A DNA stretch of 64,000 nucleotides from Dendrobium chrysotoxum (Eukaryota > Streptophyta > Magnoliopsida > Asparagales > Orchidaceae), in assembly GCA_019925795.1 (NCBI GenBank), contig CM034307.1, positions 21,783,197-21,847,196 of the forward strand, read 5' to 3'. The position numbers and the translations under genes are program-made. Within the stretch, counting starts at the first letter, position 1; the number at the start of each line of letters is the position of its first letter. This document shows positions 52,701 to 57,800 of the stretch, piece by piece. Below the pieces are notes generated by a model. That model had not been told where the DNA came from and ran no database searches. It was given only the letters and a program-made list of their open reading frames with translations.

Positions 52701-53938
52701 ACTTGGGTCCTTTTGAATACGCTTGACTACTTGAGGCAACCTAGCTGCTACTTTAGACCTACTCTCTATAAAACCCTAGGTACAAATTACTATAAAACCT
52801 AGGATATATATGGTAAATCAGATAAGGATAAGTGCTATTCTCTTATTGTAAGCGTGAGAATAGTTATCAGGTAGCATAATCCACTTATATTGATAACTAA
52901 ACCTCCTATTTTAGATAAATTCCTTGATTTTTAAATCAACATCAACCTCTCCCTACTTTTGGTAAAGATTAGCCGCTCCATTGTGGGGAAAAGTTTTGCC
53001 ATTTAAATTGAAGCTCTTTTCATTAAATTATAACACTTAATGAAGCATCTATCGAGCCAGGTATGTTCCATGCACTCAATTTTATTTGTAGGCTTTATTT
53101 TGGGTTTGACTTGGGCTCGTTATATGACTTGACCAATTTGATTTTGGAGCCGCCACAATCACTGGCTGATTTGGTTGCCCTTTCTGTAATTATGTGAACT
53201 TTAGATGTTGTAGATTGCCGTTTGTTCATTCATTTTATACTATTGATGCTATGGCTTTATGATGGGTGTGAGTGTGACAATAATACCTGATATATTACTA
53301 ACTTCTTTTTTTTTTCCTACTTCATAATTAGGGTGTTAGCTTGGTAGAAATTGAATGGTTCATATTTCGTACCAAATATTTCTAGGTTGGTTCGTATAAC
53401 ATGGATTTTCCTATATTATCTCATCATTATATAATAAATATGCTTGATAAATGAAGCCCTCAAACAACCATGTGCCATGGTAATCCTTTTGCGGACAATG
53501 GGAAGCTTTCAAATCATCTTTTACATTCTCTGATTCACATCAAAATGCTGAATTGGCCAGAGTAATTCATTATTTTAATTATTTTTTATTTTTCCACTTA
53601 TTTGCTTCTTCCAATTTGGACTGTATGATTTTACGGTTGTATGATAAAATATTTCCTGGAAATACAGGGTTGGTCTTTCTCTGATGTTATGTTTGTTACG
53701 AAACGGAACATGGCAAATGCCGTTGCAAATGTATCAAAACAACTGGAGCAATTATCCGCCACTTTAACTGTATGATAAATCACTTTGAGCTCCCTTGAAT
53801 TATGGTTTTCTTCTTTATAATAATATTTTTTGCTTTTTTCATTTTCAGATGACAAAGAGCCATCTAACACAGCGGCTCGAAAAGTTGGATTATAAACTTG
53901 ATGAGCAGAAGGACTCAACTGAGATCATAATGAAAGAG
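22706..53938 (+). CDS. DUF1664 family protein gene, exons 1-7 (3' end outside window)
   Basis: Join 22706-22760, 23004-23065, 28103-28174, 29252-29333, 29568-29638, 53668-53769, 53849-53938: 534 nt, 178 codons, every junction in phase. The protein starts MAMQTGLSSSKVLILMGAG and has a hydrophobic N-terminal segment (about residues 11-27). A block around residues 40-90 contains HLAQEVRTLTLSRPVTIFNG. A second hydrophobic segment (93-110) precedes the strongly conserved WKGWSFSDVMFVTKRNMA, and a helical, probably coiled-coil stretch (KQLEQLSATLTMTKSHLTQ and following, about 133-178) comes last. This is the pattern of plant DUF1664 (PF07889) proteins, whose function is not known. Membrane anchoring with a coiled-coil tail is an inference. 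The family continues for 100 or more residues, so further exons lie right of 64000. Introns 2, 5 and 7 are inflated by transposons. Confidence 0.9.
23004..23065 (+). CDS. DUF1664 gene exon 2
   Basis: 62 nt between TTTTAG and GTGAAT. Encodes GLTGSIILRNGRLSDVISELQ with the split Gly codon from exon 1. A second, diverged copy of this exon lies at 23460-23521. Confidence 0.92.
23202..23217 (+). repeat. SINE target-site duplication, left
   Basis: TAAAGGAACATGAATT, identical to 23344-23359 on the other side of the SINE. Confidence 0.93.
23218..23343 (-). mobile_element. tRNA-derived SINE in intron 2
   Basis: A 126-bp insert flanked by perfect 16-bp direct repeats TAAAGGAACATGAATT (23202-23217 and 23344-23359). 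On the minus strand it starts CACAGCTCACC, has an A-box-like TGGCTTGTTGG, a B-box GGTTCAAGTCT about 40 bases further, and ends in about ten A. Those are the marks of a polymerase III SINE. It sits in the first copy of the exon-2 duplication and is absent from the second, so it arrived after the duplication. Family not recognised. Confidence 0.88.
23344..23359 (+). repeat. SINE target-site duplication, right
   Basis: Identical to 23202-23217. Sequence after it continues the intron and aligns with the second duplication copy at about 23660. Confidence 0.93.
23427..23720 (+). repeat. Exon-2 tandem duplication, second copy
   Basis: Begins CACAACGCAGGTGTTCTGATTT, aligns with the first copy including the acceptor tract, exon and downstream intron (GTGGTGAGCAACTTGGATTTGGAA against GTGGTGAACAACGTGGATTTGAAA). 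Divergence is roughly 15-20% by eye. Confidence 0.85.
23460..23521 (+). pseudogene. Second copy of exon 2 (alternative exon or pseudo-exon)
   Basis: 62 nt, the same length as exon 2, preceded by TTCTTTTAG and followed by GTGACT. Read in the phase of exon 2 it is open: VLTGSIILRNGWLSDVIFQLH, four replacements from the exon-2 product (Arg to Trp, Ser-Glu to Phe-Gln, Gln to His) plus Gly to Val at the junction. The donor is weaker (CAT/GTGACT instead of CAG/GTGAAT). Using both exons would shift the frame (124 nt), so only one-or-the-other use keeps the protein intact. Whether it is ever spliced cannot be told from sequence. Confidence 0.7.
23721..25273. other. Intron 2 remainder left of the RTE
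   Basis: AT-rich intron sequence. No exon with acceptable splice sites and DUF1664 similarity, and no transposon domain was recognised. A T-rich run lies at 24476-24484. Confidence 0.5.
25480..26400 (-). pseudogene. RTE copy 2 reverse transcriptase
   Basis: Open pieces 25864-26103 and 25494-25739 show HTLKLWERVIEHRLLRDTNISQNQFGFMPGRSTMEAIHLLR, AGAVTCVQTQGGLTKHFSISVGLYQGSTSSPY (normally QGSALSPYLF) and a catalytic box where FTDD replaces FADD in the minus-strand frame near 25565. Inactive through several frameshifts. Confidence 0.9.
26980..27600 (-). pseudogene. RTE copy 2 endonuclease
   Basis: Endonuclease fragments on the minus strand: RIGT-NIGSLTGKLMELIDIM and ETKWVREKAKGL (catalytic Glu of the E-T motif) at 27480-27590, then the open piece 27232-27426 with TRNGVCVIIYKSLKDNVIEINRIGDRIITLKI and INIISVYASQVGL. 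This matches the AP-type endonuclease of plant RTE elements. A stop replaces the Trp in the first motif. Confidence 0.85.
27761..28102 (+). other. Intron 2 right end
   Basis: Intron sequence leading to the exon 3 acceptor (TTCTAACTTTCAG). Nothing else seen. Confidence 0.6.
28103..28174 (+). CDS. DUF1664 gene exon 3
   Basis: 72 nt between AACTTTCAG and GTACGT, encoding ELFKRVNEAEVMTNHYDASLLAAQ in phase 0 at both ends. Confidence 0.9.
28175..29251 (+). other. Intron 3 (1077 bp)
   Basis: Contains a near-duplicate of about 60 bp: GTCAAGAAGCCATTCAAGTTTTTT (28190) and GTCAAGGTGCCATTCAAGATTTTT (28269), each followed by a similar TTTGCTT-CGTTGATTACTGACTAATT stretch. No coding exon was recognised inside. 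Confidence 0.6.
29252..29333 (+). CDS. DUF1664 gene exon 4
   Basis: 82 nt after CTATTCCAG, encoding IRHLAQEVRTLTLSRPVTIF and on to NGEPTSK plus one base, then GTACTT. It carries the conserved RLA-EVR-L--SR-IT-x-NG block of the family. Confidence 0.93.
29568..29638 (+). CDS. DUF1664 gene exon 5
   Basis: 71 nt after AAATTTAG, completing Gly and encoding SLVSYVLPAAAMGAMGYCYM then RWK. It is the second hydrophobic segment. The donor is GC (AAG/GCAAGA), because the next exon begins GGTTGG and the family sequence WKGWSF is only kept if the cut falls here. Confidence 0.9.
29639..30194 (+). other. Intron 5, first part
   Basis: Left end of the 24,029-bp intron 5 (29639-53667). Nothing recognised before the repeat pair starting near 30195. 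Confidence 0.5.
30195..30670 (+). repeat. Direct repeat S, copy 1 (possible LTR)
   Basis: Begins TGTTGGGATCAACTTT and resembles 32793-33200 over about 380 bp (GAGATTTTACTAG, AAATCCT, TGAGTT-GTACAAG, AGGAGTACAAGTGGA, TTCAACACTAAATGAAG). The TGTTGGGATC start suits an LTR, but no primer site, tract or duplication was found. Positions 30579-30653 are a 21-bp tandem repeat. Confidence 0.55.
30579..30653 (+). repeat. 21-bp tandem repeat in repeat S copy 1
   Basis: About 3.5 units of GCNNACTTGTTGGCTGAAATT, each a multiple of three long, so the reading frame stays open as AA/DLLAEIA-like repeats. Repeat S copy 2 has about five more diverged units at 33060-33178. Confidence 0.85.
30671..32065. other. 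Sequence between the two S repeats
   Basis: The first 90 bp could encode LIEELIKEGKLKEFALAQAE, reminiscent of the end of Gypsy-type gag, but this is short and weak. No protease, polymerase or integrase motif was found. Non-coding otherwise. Confidence 0.35.
32066..32792 (+). mobile_element. RTE-type LINE, copy 1 (3' 730 bp)
   Basis: A 5'-truncated RTE on the plus strand, starting near KGFRLSRSKTEYMECNF and running through RYLGSIVQSDGEID, KFYKMVVRPAMLYGAECWPLK, RMLRWMSGFTLRDRIRNEHI, one in-frame stop at 32529, RLRWFGHIKRRPSDDPVR and KKGRGRPKKTWLE. It ends with CCCACGTAGTGGGACAAAGGC and a (TTG)n tail at about 32770-32792. It is inserted in repeat S copy 2. Clear target duplications were not found. 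Confidence 0.92.
32793..33200 (+). repeat. Direct repeat S, copy 2 (interrupted on its left by RTE copy 1)
   Basis: Matches 30265-30670. The matching part to the left of the RTE insertion is TTACTAACAAG at about 32054-32064. The 21-bp repeat zone is longer here (33060-33178) and more diverged. Confidence 0.55.
33480..33619 (+). repeat. Direct repeat R, copy A, left fragment
   Basis: GATAATCTAACACCAATATGG and the following 120 bp resemble 51478-51600 (GATAATTTGACACCATTATTGG). Copy A is cut at 33619 by the long LTR-like element and resumes at 39066. Confidence 0.6.
33615..33619 (+). repeat. Target-site duplication of element P, left
   Basis: GTATG, repeated at 39061-39065. Removing element P rejoins repeat R copy A into one continuous match with copy B. 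Confidence 0.75.
34780..35057 (+). repeat. Four-hairpin array in element P
   Basis: Four near-identical hairpins at 34780-34797, 34852-34869, 34955-34972 and 35040-35057. Each is of the form CACGCT-TTTCTT-AGCGTG and is followed by GTGG. Spacing is 72-103 bp. Between the third and fourth lies a perfect 9-bp stem with a GAAA loop (35001-35022, GGTGCCCTC-GAAA-GAGGGCACC). The inverted copy has the counterpart at 58280-58541. Confidence 0.85.
36763..37421 (+). repeat. Recurrent TACGAG-type hairpins in element P
   Basis: Hairpins of one plan recur: 36763-36786 (TCTCTTAC...GTAGGAGA), 37326-37347 (CTCCTAC...GTGGGAG) and 37402-37421 (TTCTAC...GTAGGA), each around a core CGAGC or CGGGC. Looser copies lie near 36040 and 36360. 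Counterparts in the inverted copy read like CTCCTGTAGCGGCCTGTAGG near 57289. Confidence 0.6.
39061..39065 (+). repeat. Target-site duplication of element P, right
   Basis: GTATG, matching 33615-33619. Confidence 0.75.
39066..39990 (+). repeat. Direct repeat R, copy A, main fragment
   Basis: Aligns with 51605-53110: ATTATGGAGTTAACCTTAATTACA, AGGATGGTTTAGAGCCTTAC, a C/T-rich stretch with CTTCTTTTC, and the final TTAAATTATAGCCCTTCATGAAGC, CATGTACTCAAATTTATTT. It may be an LTR, because the partner is in the same direction, but no terminal motifs are secure. The match resumes weakly at 44466-44530 after an RTE cluster. Confidence 0.65.
39991..40344. other. Spacer between repeat R copy A and an RTE remnant
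   Basis: No feature recognised. AT-rich intron sequence. Confidence 0.4.
40345..43690 (+). mobile_element. Old RTE-type LINE remnant, interrupted
   Basis: A very decayed plus-strand RTE. Endonuclease traces at 40345-40700: IRFASWNLEILNGKAREYVD and VISSYAAQVGLEDSFE. A 1.3-kb stretch of unknown nature (about 40735-42015) interrupts it. Then come IHGSYGIRDRHAIRKVIFDF near 42035-42095, RDFDQIRYIRIEDNKILIK near 42735-42790, KLWKRVI-HRLRKIILVLENQFGFM near 43170-43245, and SLSPYHFILV near 43510-43545. It differs from the other RTE copies and is much older. Confidence 0.72.
40735..42015. other. Unidentified insert inside the old RTE
   Basis: Sequence not explained by the RTE reading frame. It contains G-rich stretches (GGTGGTCGG, GGTGGTGGCTTGAGG), a short direct repeat ATAACCCTTGCTACTCACC (41403 and 41430) followed by an A15 run at 41447-41461, and no recognised motif. 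The A run could be a LINE or processed-copy tail. Confidence 0.4.
43702..44268 (-). mobile_element. RTE-type LINE, copy 3 (internal fragment only)
   Basis: A minus-strand fragment of the same family as copies 1, 2, 4, 5 and 6. It runs from DKVPEKCSGKF-like sequence through KKGVNNAYIQVIKDM, GVVTCVQTQSGLTKYFPILVGLSQGSAL to an intact catalytic FADDILLVD in a shifted frame near 43978-44010, and ends near 43702. Both ends are missing. Its left break is within about 20 nt, in element coordinates, of the break in copy 2. Confidence 0.9.
44269..45056. other. Intron 5 spacer
   Basis: No gene. Positions 44466-44530 (GGGTTTGATTGGAC, TTGACTTGACCAATTTGAT) resemble the right end of repeat R copy B at 53110-53160, so this may be the tail of copy A. 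Confidence 0.45.
45195..45202 (+). repeat. hAT target-site duplication, left
   Basis: ATTTGAAC, repeated at 49338-49345. Eight bases is the hAT hallmark. Confidence 0.9.
45222..45362. promoter_or_regulatory. hAT left subterminal GAGGCG repeat cluster
   Basis: At least ten GAGGC or GCCTC hexamer-like motifs in 140 bp, in both orientations, partly palindromic (GAGGCGGACGCCTC, GAGGCATATGCCTC). The right end has TGAGGCTTACGCCTCG and CGAGGCTTATGCCTCG at 49247-49290. Such motifs near hAT ends usually bind transposase; this role is inferred. Confidence 0.8.
45363..46652 (+). other. hAT 5' non-coding region
   Basis: Between the subterminal repeats and the transposase start. A C/T-rich stretch with repeated TCTTCGACTTNGACGTGCC (45690-45810) gives chance open frames. 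No known domain. Confidence 0.5.
46653..48760 (+). pseudogene. hAT transposase (BED finger, DUF659, dimerisation domain)
   Basis: Starts MASGTRRKDPA, then a TAG stop where Trp is usual. A BED-type finger (46720-46870) reads YNFCEKHITGGVKRLTDHLA, with the first Cys seemingly replaced by Tyr. The DUF659 region spans about 47040-47640: ELRNRVCLDIARFIYENGISFN, SYGRGLQLPS, MLDGWSDIQHRSIINFMV, GTVFLKLVDAS, VVQVVIDNESTYKAVGRML. After further frame breaks an intron (GT at about 48370 to AG at 48471) precedes the C-terminal dimerisation domain RWWAQFGDDVPELRAFAVKVLS, NKRNRLVAD, KKLKDRHLKL, and the end is near FDDLQSDDE. Stops and frameshifts make it inactive. Confidence 0.92.
49338..49345 (+). repeat. 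hAT target-site duplication, right
   Basis: ATTTGAAC, identical to 45195-45202. Confidence 0.9.
49624..49638 (+). repeat. RTE copy 4 target-site duplication, left
   Basis: AAATAACACTTATTT, identical to 50043-50057. Confidence 0.88.
49639..50042 (+). mobile_element. RTE-type LINE, copy 4 (short 3' fragment)
   Basis: The RTE part starts at 49672 (GTGTTGCGGAGATGAGG) and ends with GTAGTGGGACAAAGGC and a (TTG)5 tail. Between the left duplication and the RTE lies a 33-bp filler, GAAACAACATTTTTCTCTTT and on, which repeats flanking target sequence at 49602-49622. The ORF 49683-50015 (RMLRWMSGFTLRDRIRNEHI to KRIHVADPT) is the RTE C-terminus and not a gene. It is almost identical to copy 5, so it is young. 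Confidence 0.93.
50043..50057 (+). repeat. RTE copy 4 target-site duplication, right
   Basis: AAATAACACTTATTT directly after the (TTG)n tail. Confidence 0.88.
52140..52159 (+). repeat. RTE copy 5 target-site duplication, left
   Basis: CTTAGATTCAATCTTTCATA, exact repeat at 52541-52560. Twenty bases is long for an RTE but the match is perfect. Confidence 0.93.
52160..52540 (-). mobile_element. RTE-type LINE, copy 5 (short 3' fragment)
   Basis: A minus-strand 381-bp insertion with the (CAA)n tail on the left (RTE 3' end) and the 5' start TTATGTGTTGCGGAG on the right. It encodes the same 110-residue C-terminal stretch as copy 4, with one replacement (VGVTPVED for VGVAPVED), and differs at only a few bases. 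Inserted in repeat R copy B. Confidence 0.95.
52541..52560 (+). repeat. RTE copy 5 target-site duplication, right
   Basis: Exact repeat of 52140-52159. Confidence 0.93.
53166..53667 (+). other. Intron 5 right end
   Basis: Intron sequence ending in GGAAATACAG before exon 6. No element recognised. Confidence 0.6.
53668..53769 (+). CDS. DUF1664 gene exon 6
   Basis: 102 nt encoding GWSFSDVMFVTKRNMANAVA then NVSKQLEQLSATLT, between AATACAG and GTATGA. It is the most conserved block of the family and joins in frame to exon 5 across 24 kb. Confidence 0.93.
53849..53938 (+). CDS. DUF1664 gene exon 7
   Basis: 90 nt after CATTTTCAG, encoding MTKSHLTQRLEKLDYKLDEQ then KDSTEIIMKE, before GTTAGT. Charged, helical, probably part of a coiled coil. 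Intron 6 is only 79 bp. The next exon (VDDVR... in relatives) was not found up to 64000. Confidence 0.92.
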
Positions 53939-54892
53939 GTTAGTTTATATTTGAGTTTTCTTTGATTTAATAAAAGAATGCTTCAAGTCGATTCAATAAG
54001 ATACAGTTGTTAGATGTATCAAGATTGTTTCTTATCTCTAGCAAGGCTTGTGTGTGTGGGATTCTCTCTCTTTAATTTCTTGGGTTTTTTCGAGCCATTA
54101 TATACTGGCTTATGAATGATTTGTGTTGCCTTTCAAGTTTGGATTGATGAATATCTGTTGGATAATTGTAATGATTCAATCTGGCAAGTTCTGTTGGCGT
54201 ATGGTGAGCTGGTTGTTAAGTTTCATCCTTACATGCTGTAATGCTTCCGTGCTACCAATGACTTGTGGATGTTTGCCTAGATTTATGGATAGTTGTGTGT
54301 TGGCTATTTATGTGATGGTATTCTGGAGTATTGTGATGAATGGTTTCTATAGGAGTTTCCATTGCTAGATGCTGTGTGGTATCCCCTTTGCATTGTTACT
54401 ATTGATGGCTGTTTTTCGACTGTTGCCACTTCTAATTCCATTTTATGGGTTGCTATAAACATGTTGAATGACGTGATGATATACTTTGGTATACATGTCT
54501 TTTCTCGTGTTGCCTTTAGGACCTTTCTCTCTCTACTCCAATCATTTTTCAACCAAGTTCCATTGTGGTTTGATCGCTTGATTATGAGCCTTTTGATCTG
54601 CCTCTTGTTCTATTGGCTACTTATTTTTTGTTCCTTCTTTTAGATACTAGTTTTCAGATTATAAGAGTATTAAGCGCATATTCTTGAGTAATCCAGGTTT
54701 ATTCTTTTTTTGGTTTGTTTGAGCTAGATTTTTTTTGTTACAGCTCTAAATCTTTTAGTTGATTTGTTTCTTTTATTGCTTTTCTTACTACGATAGTATT
54801 TACGCAAGTTGAGATGCTTCAGATTAATAAAATATATAATTTAAGCTCTATCCTCAAATTTTACCTGAATTTTCTTTTTATCAGTATATCCT
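53939..54892 (+). other. Intron 7, left part
   Basis: T-rich intron sequence. Open frames at 54123-54643 give hydrophobic strings caused by T-richness; no family is recognised and there is no promoter context. Judged non-coding. Confidence 0.55.
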
Positions 54893-57800
54893 TGTGGGTT
54901 CTAAAAATTTACGCCCCGGCCTCTTTGCGGCCCCCTTTATTTTCTTCTGGTCATCAAGGAGAGTTTTAACATTTACATTCCGAGGCAATTTTCAAAAGGA
55001 AGAATGGGTTTTGAAGTAAGACACTATCCAGAGATTTCTCCCTCATTTTGCGAGGACTTTATGTTCTAAGTTCAAGTTACCTATAGGCGCAAGCCCTTAT
55101 AGTTAATTACCCCTGCTGGTAACGAGAGAGAACTTTCGATCATGGCTAGTCGTCAAATAGATATAGAGTATCAGGCTTATAGTAGCAACATGATTTTAGG
55201 TATTTAGAAATTTAATATTTAAAATTAAAAATTCACCACCTTATACTTAAAGTGGATGGTAGGGGAAAGATGATGAACCCGATCAAGATCTCATGGTTCC
55301 ATCATCCTGGGTCATTATAATCCCTGGTCTACTTAGTCAGAAGAGGTAGTCGACCCAACCTGATTGAAAAATCCTTGTTGGAAGCCATGAGTTACTTTAT
55401 TCAAGGGCATCTTATAAATCTGGGATGAATATTTGTTTAAGGGATAAATTTGAATCGACCTTAGCTAACAGAGGGCTTTCTTCCCTATCGATCATATCCT
55501 ATGATTCATCACTCAATGATTTAACGTCGTTGGAGAACATACGGGTTTTGACCATGACCGTAATTTAATGGTGTCATTTGGCGGCAAAACCACCCGGTTA
55601 GAGGATTCCGGTCATAATTGTTTACCTGTGGTGCTATTTGGCTGCAAAATCACTTATTAGTGGACACTTGCCATGTTCTTACTGGCAAAAGATGGATTGA
55701 GAATGAATCCTAGTGATATTCTCGACTAGAGATTTGCTCTTTGTGAGCTGAAGTGAATTTTAAATTTATCCACCTCGACAAATTATTATGGAGGATGGAT
55801 GCGTATTTTTGCTTTAAGTGTTTTGGTATTTTATTTCAATTTTAAATATTTGTATTATTGAATGTATTTCATGGGAATTTGGGAGGCATTTTTAAATATT
55901 TGAGGCCCCCTTCGGTTGTGATAAATATTCAACACCGCCATCGTCGAAATTTTTATGGGTATTATTATTTTGTTGGTTGAATCTTGTCTACTCTGCTTAC
56001 TGACTGAGGATTGGGTTCGTTGTCGGCTTTATGCCTATATTAGTGGATTTTCCTTGGTATAGACCCTGAAGGCCTAATATGAATGTATAAAACAAATATC
56101 CCCGATCAATGCCGCGATCGTGTATTTGTTTGACTGTTCGAGCCATGTCGACTCCTATCTACCCACATAGAAGGATTGAGCTTGAACTTAAGCCAATTTC
56201 TTGACCCGCGGAATATCCTTAGACGTCATGTGTGTACCTATAACATGCTCTTTGGGGCCCATGCAGGTAATCATATTTTAATGCATGAGAGGGGAGCATT
56301 TTGAAATATTTAATTATAATCAATTACGCAAACGACTATCATTGAAAGAGTGCGCATGATTTCATTTTGGCATCTGCAAGTGTCGTCTGTCTGCTAGTAC
56401 ATGCCTTGTTGATCCGATGGTGTTGTTTAGCAGTGCATTCTCATACAATGTTTGCAGATCACTGGCAGCAATAACATTACGGAGCAATGTATGGCGAGCA
56501 CTAGTTCCTGCCTTCATAGGACTAATGCTTCAACAGTTTCAAGCTTCTTCCATACTTAATGTTTATGGGACTGCAATCCTTTGGAGGATCAACAGTGAGG
56601 TACCATATTCTGATGTGACTAGTGACTAAAGACTCGACTGATGTACTATTAGACTTTTTTGTCTTCACTTCATCGCAAGGTAGTCTCCTCGAAGCATAAA
56701 TAAGACAAAACACAAGATAGTTTTCAGTGTCTCAACGACATTCTAGTATCTGATATACATATTGGACGTGGAAGCTTCTCCTACAATCCTTAACATAACG
56801 ACCAGGAGCAACTCCCTTCAACCTGTAGGAGCAACATTTAATCTTGGAAGGACATGAAAGCTCAGTCCCTAGATTCATGACTTCTTTACTAGGATAATAT
56901 CATCCGCCTTTGCTTGCAAAATATCGACGTATTTTATTTCCAGTGCATGATTGTCAACTGTAAGGATGCCGTACCATTCACTGCCTGTTGTTAATCATCG
57001 CCCACATGTATATTATTATGCATACGACAAATCTTCCATTATTGCTAGTAGGCATTCGTCTTTGCCACGATCTTCTATCTCATGCCTGTAGAAGATCCAT
57101 CACATTGGCGATACATTCATCATTATCGCTTGCATATAGGGTTGCTGTATGCATTACAAGCTCTCAGCTGTTGTATGTGAGCAAGCTGTGTTGAATGCAT
57201 ATCTTCTAATACTGTTTGTAGGTGTTTGCATTTACCACAGTTCTTTTGCATTTTACTTGTAGATAGCATGTTAAATGTACAATGGGCCTCCTGTAGCGGC
57301 CTGTAGGTGTTTGCCTTTGCTGTGTACCATCCGCCTTTACTTGCAGGGAATTAGTGTATTTGCCTAACATCGAATATTGGTTGACTGTGTGGGTGTTATA
57401 ACACCCATCACATATTACTAATTATCACTATTGCGCATACGACAAATATTTCGTTAATGCTAGCGGGTATTCACAGTCATCGTGCTTTGCACTGTGTGTA
57501 TTTACAAGAGGTTTTGTTGTTTGCATGTAAGTTGATGTATTCTTTTGCAAATTGATCTTGTGCTCGTAGAAGACTGGTGTATTTGTTTGTAGTTAGGTGA
57601 AATTGACTATATGCGAGCTGCAATTATTTCGAACTTCTCAAATTAACCTTGATTAGCAATTCATTGCATATCGACCTCTATGCTCGCAGGGCTTAATATT
57701 CTTGATTGTATGTTGATGTTGATCACAGGGAACTGCATTTGTTGCGCATCTTTCACATTCTATTCATGAACACCATTACATTCATTGCAATCATCTTGCC

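Larger units (their letters stand above)
51470..53165 (+). repeat. Direct repeat R, copy B
   Basis: Partner of 33480-33619 plus 39066-39990, same orientation. It is interrupted only by RTE copy 5. Similarity by eye is about 65-75%. Candidate old LTR. Confidence 0.6.

Noticed and set aside
54123..54643. Two consecutive hydrophobic frames of 81 and 93 codons
   Set aside because: T-rich intron 7 sequence. No start context, no family and no similarity to DUF1664 exons.
56417..56629. 70-codon ORF as a candidate DUF1664 downstream exon
   Set aside because: Its sequence has no similarity to the expected continuation after KE (VDDVR...), and it lies inside element Q without suitable splice sites in phase.
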